DNA of 64,000 bases from DASRWI01 sp035654655 (GTDB taxonomy: Bacteria > Bacteroidota > Ignavibacteria > Ignavibacteriales > Ignavibacteriaceae). A program made the translations under genes and the position numbers. Shown piece by piece: positions 63,114 through 64,000 of the stretch; positions within the stretch are counted from its first letter, which is position 1; each line of letters begins with the position of its first letter. The stretch lies in NCBI GenBank assembly GCA_035654655.1, contig DASRWI010000010.1:220138-284137 (forward strand), given 5' to 3'. The notes below the pieces were generated by a model. That model did not search any database. It worked only from the letters and a program-made list of their open reading frames with translations, and was not told where the DNA came from.

Positions 63114-64000
63114 ATGATAACATTTAATCCATTGAAGTCTATTTCATTAAACAATAATCATTTGAATTCCAGAAGTATAATATTTTCACTTATATTATCT
63201 TTAGTCATTTCAACCATTACGTTTTCAGCATCAAACTATAACCCTCGAATGAATAATCAGAAGGACCTCTTATTTTCCTCCCCTTCCGAATGGATAATCT
63301 GCGGACCAAACTCCTGGGAAGAACTTAAAAATTATTTACCCGAAGCAAAGATGTCAGGTGTTACCATCAAAGTTGTTATCCTACCCCCTTTTCAATCGAC
63401 TAACATATGCACCGAAGGATCTTATTCAGAACCATTCCAAAATAACTATATTAGATGGGCTCAGGAGATAGCAAAATTATCACTAAGATATTCTAACATA
63501 GTACAATATGAAATATATCAATTGAGAGAAAACTTAAACCTTGGATATTTAAGACGAGCTTATATAGATAGTATGATAGTTGCGGGTAAAACTTTAAACC
63601 CTAAATTGCAATTCACCACTCCTTATAAAATATTTTTTGTTGATAAAAATGCTACTGGAAATGGTAATGGAACAAGCTGGACGAATGCAGCAACATCAAT
63701 AGCTGCAATTAATTGGTCACAACTAGGAAGTATGCCCAATGATACGATTTACATTTCAGGTGGAACAGATTCAATAGTTTATGCAAAACAGATTATTAAT
63801 ATGAAAGGAAGTAGAAATTATGAAGTCACTATTGCACCAAGTTGGGAATCTGGGCATAATGGAGATGTAATTTTTGAAAACGCAGACTCATCTCATTCTT
63901 CCGGATACAATATTTTAATATATAAATCCAGTAAGATTAAATTTACTAGTTTCACTTTCAGATCAACAGCCCCATTTATTCAATATGGAGATGAAAATCT
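63114..64000 (+). CDS. Exported right-handed beta-helix protein, 5' part only
   Basis: The frame opens with ATG 63114 and runs off the right edge (about 295 codons seen). A hydrophobic signal segment (SIIFSLILSLVISTITFSAS) is followed by a region at about 55-175 (WIICGPNSWEELKNYLPEAK, RWAQEIAKLSLRYSNIVQYEIY, AGKTLNPKLQF). It reads like the end of a glycosidase-like barrel, with the WAQEIAKLSL helix. Then comes DKNATGNGNGTSWTNAATSIAAI, the usual entry to a parallel beta-helix with repeated NxGDVIFEN-type turns. Proteins of this type bind or cleave polysaccharides at the surface. It lies 13 bases after the preceding T9SS protein gene. The C-terminus, and thus any sorting domain, is outside the window. 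Confidence 0.75.
   Translation, partial: MITFNPLKSISLNNNHLNSRSIIFSLILSLVISTITFSASNYNPRMNNQKDLLFSSPSEWIICGPNSWEELKNYLPEAKMSGVTIKVVILPPFQSTNICTEGSYSEPFQNNYIRWAQEIAKLSLRYSNIVQYEIYQLRENLNLGYLRRAYIDSMIVAGKTLNPKLQFTTPYKIFFVDKNATGNGNGTSWTNAATSIAAINWSQLGSMPNDTIYISGGTDSIVYAKQIINMKGSRNYEVTIAPSWESGHNGDVIFENADSSHSSGYNILIYKSSKIKFTSFTFRSTAPFIQYGDEN

Noticed and set aside
1..64000. CRISPR array, prophage or insertion sequence
   Set aside because: No regularly spaced direct repeats, no phage structural genes and no transposase were seen anywhere in the window.

Overview
The window is AT-rich bacterial DNA with dense genes. It most likely comes from the Ignavibacteria branch of the Bacteroidota/Chlorobiota group. 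The main evidence is six proteins ending in the type IX secretion sorting domain with the NYPNPFNP motif typical of that lineage. A FecI/FecR/TonB-receptor set, a Bacteroidota-type Crp/Fnr regulator and a Bacteroidota-type polysaccharide sugar transferase support this. No phage genes, transposase, CRISPR array, rRNA gene or intact tRNA gene is visible. Identifications come from reading the sequence and recalling protein families; no database search was run.

Layout. 1-1362 (minus): end of scpA and trpS, the latter with a cysteine pattern of the iron-sulfur type. 1511-7999 (plus): aconitase, a MmgE/PrpD protein, a CitD-CitE fusion and CitF, a tricarboxylate cleavage cluster closed by a clear terminator. 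8046-8846: a methyltransferase gene broken by an in-frame stop. 9045-13361: carAB behind a terminator-like hairpin. 13402-16694 (minus): ric and norB, a nitric-oxide repair and reduction pair behind an inverted repeat; then pirin. 17732-21311 (plus): secreted alpha-amylase family protein, PLP decarboxylase, thioesterase. 21562-28146: histidine kinase, SpoIIE-type response regulator, small membrane protein, PAS kinase, NhaA. 28177-32057: slipin/NfeD pair, small membrane protein, YceI, Crp/Fnr regulator.

32176-51801 is all on the minus strand and is dominated by one large apparent operon read from 51801 leftwards: ECF sigma factor, FecR anti-sigma factor, STN-containing TonB-dependent receptor, DUF4876-like lipoprotein, outer-membrane barrel, 13-repeat YCF48-like secreted protein, M28 peptidase, M16 peptidase, seven-repeat secreted propeller, and a polyferredoxin membrane protein with three degenerate HMA-like domains. 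It looks like a surface-sensed uptake or processing system whose substrate cannot be told from sequence. It is the best candidate here for an undescribed system.

52214-64000: a third HisKA_2-type kinase, a small unknown gene, a secreted CE1-type esterase, then surface polysaccharide genes (methyltransferase, glycosyltransferase, nucleotide-sugar dehydrogenase, sugar transferase). A 546-base gap among them carries a 3' half of a tRNA-Val, a possible integration scar. The window ends with a secreted protein and the start of a beta-helix protein.

Recurring themes are protein export by type IX secretion (cargo here, machinery elsewhere), iron-sulfur and nitric-oxide metabolism, and sensor kinases without obvious adjacent partners.
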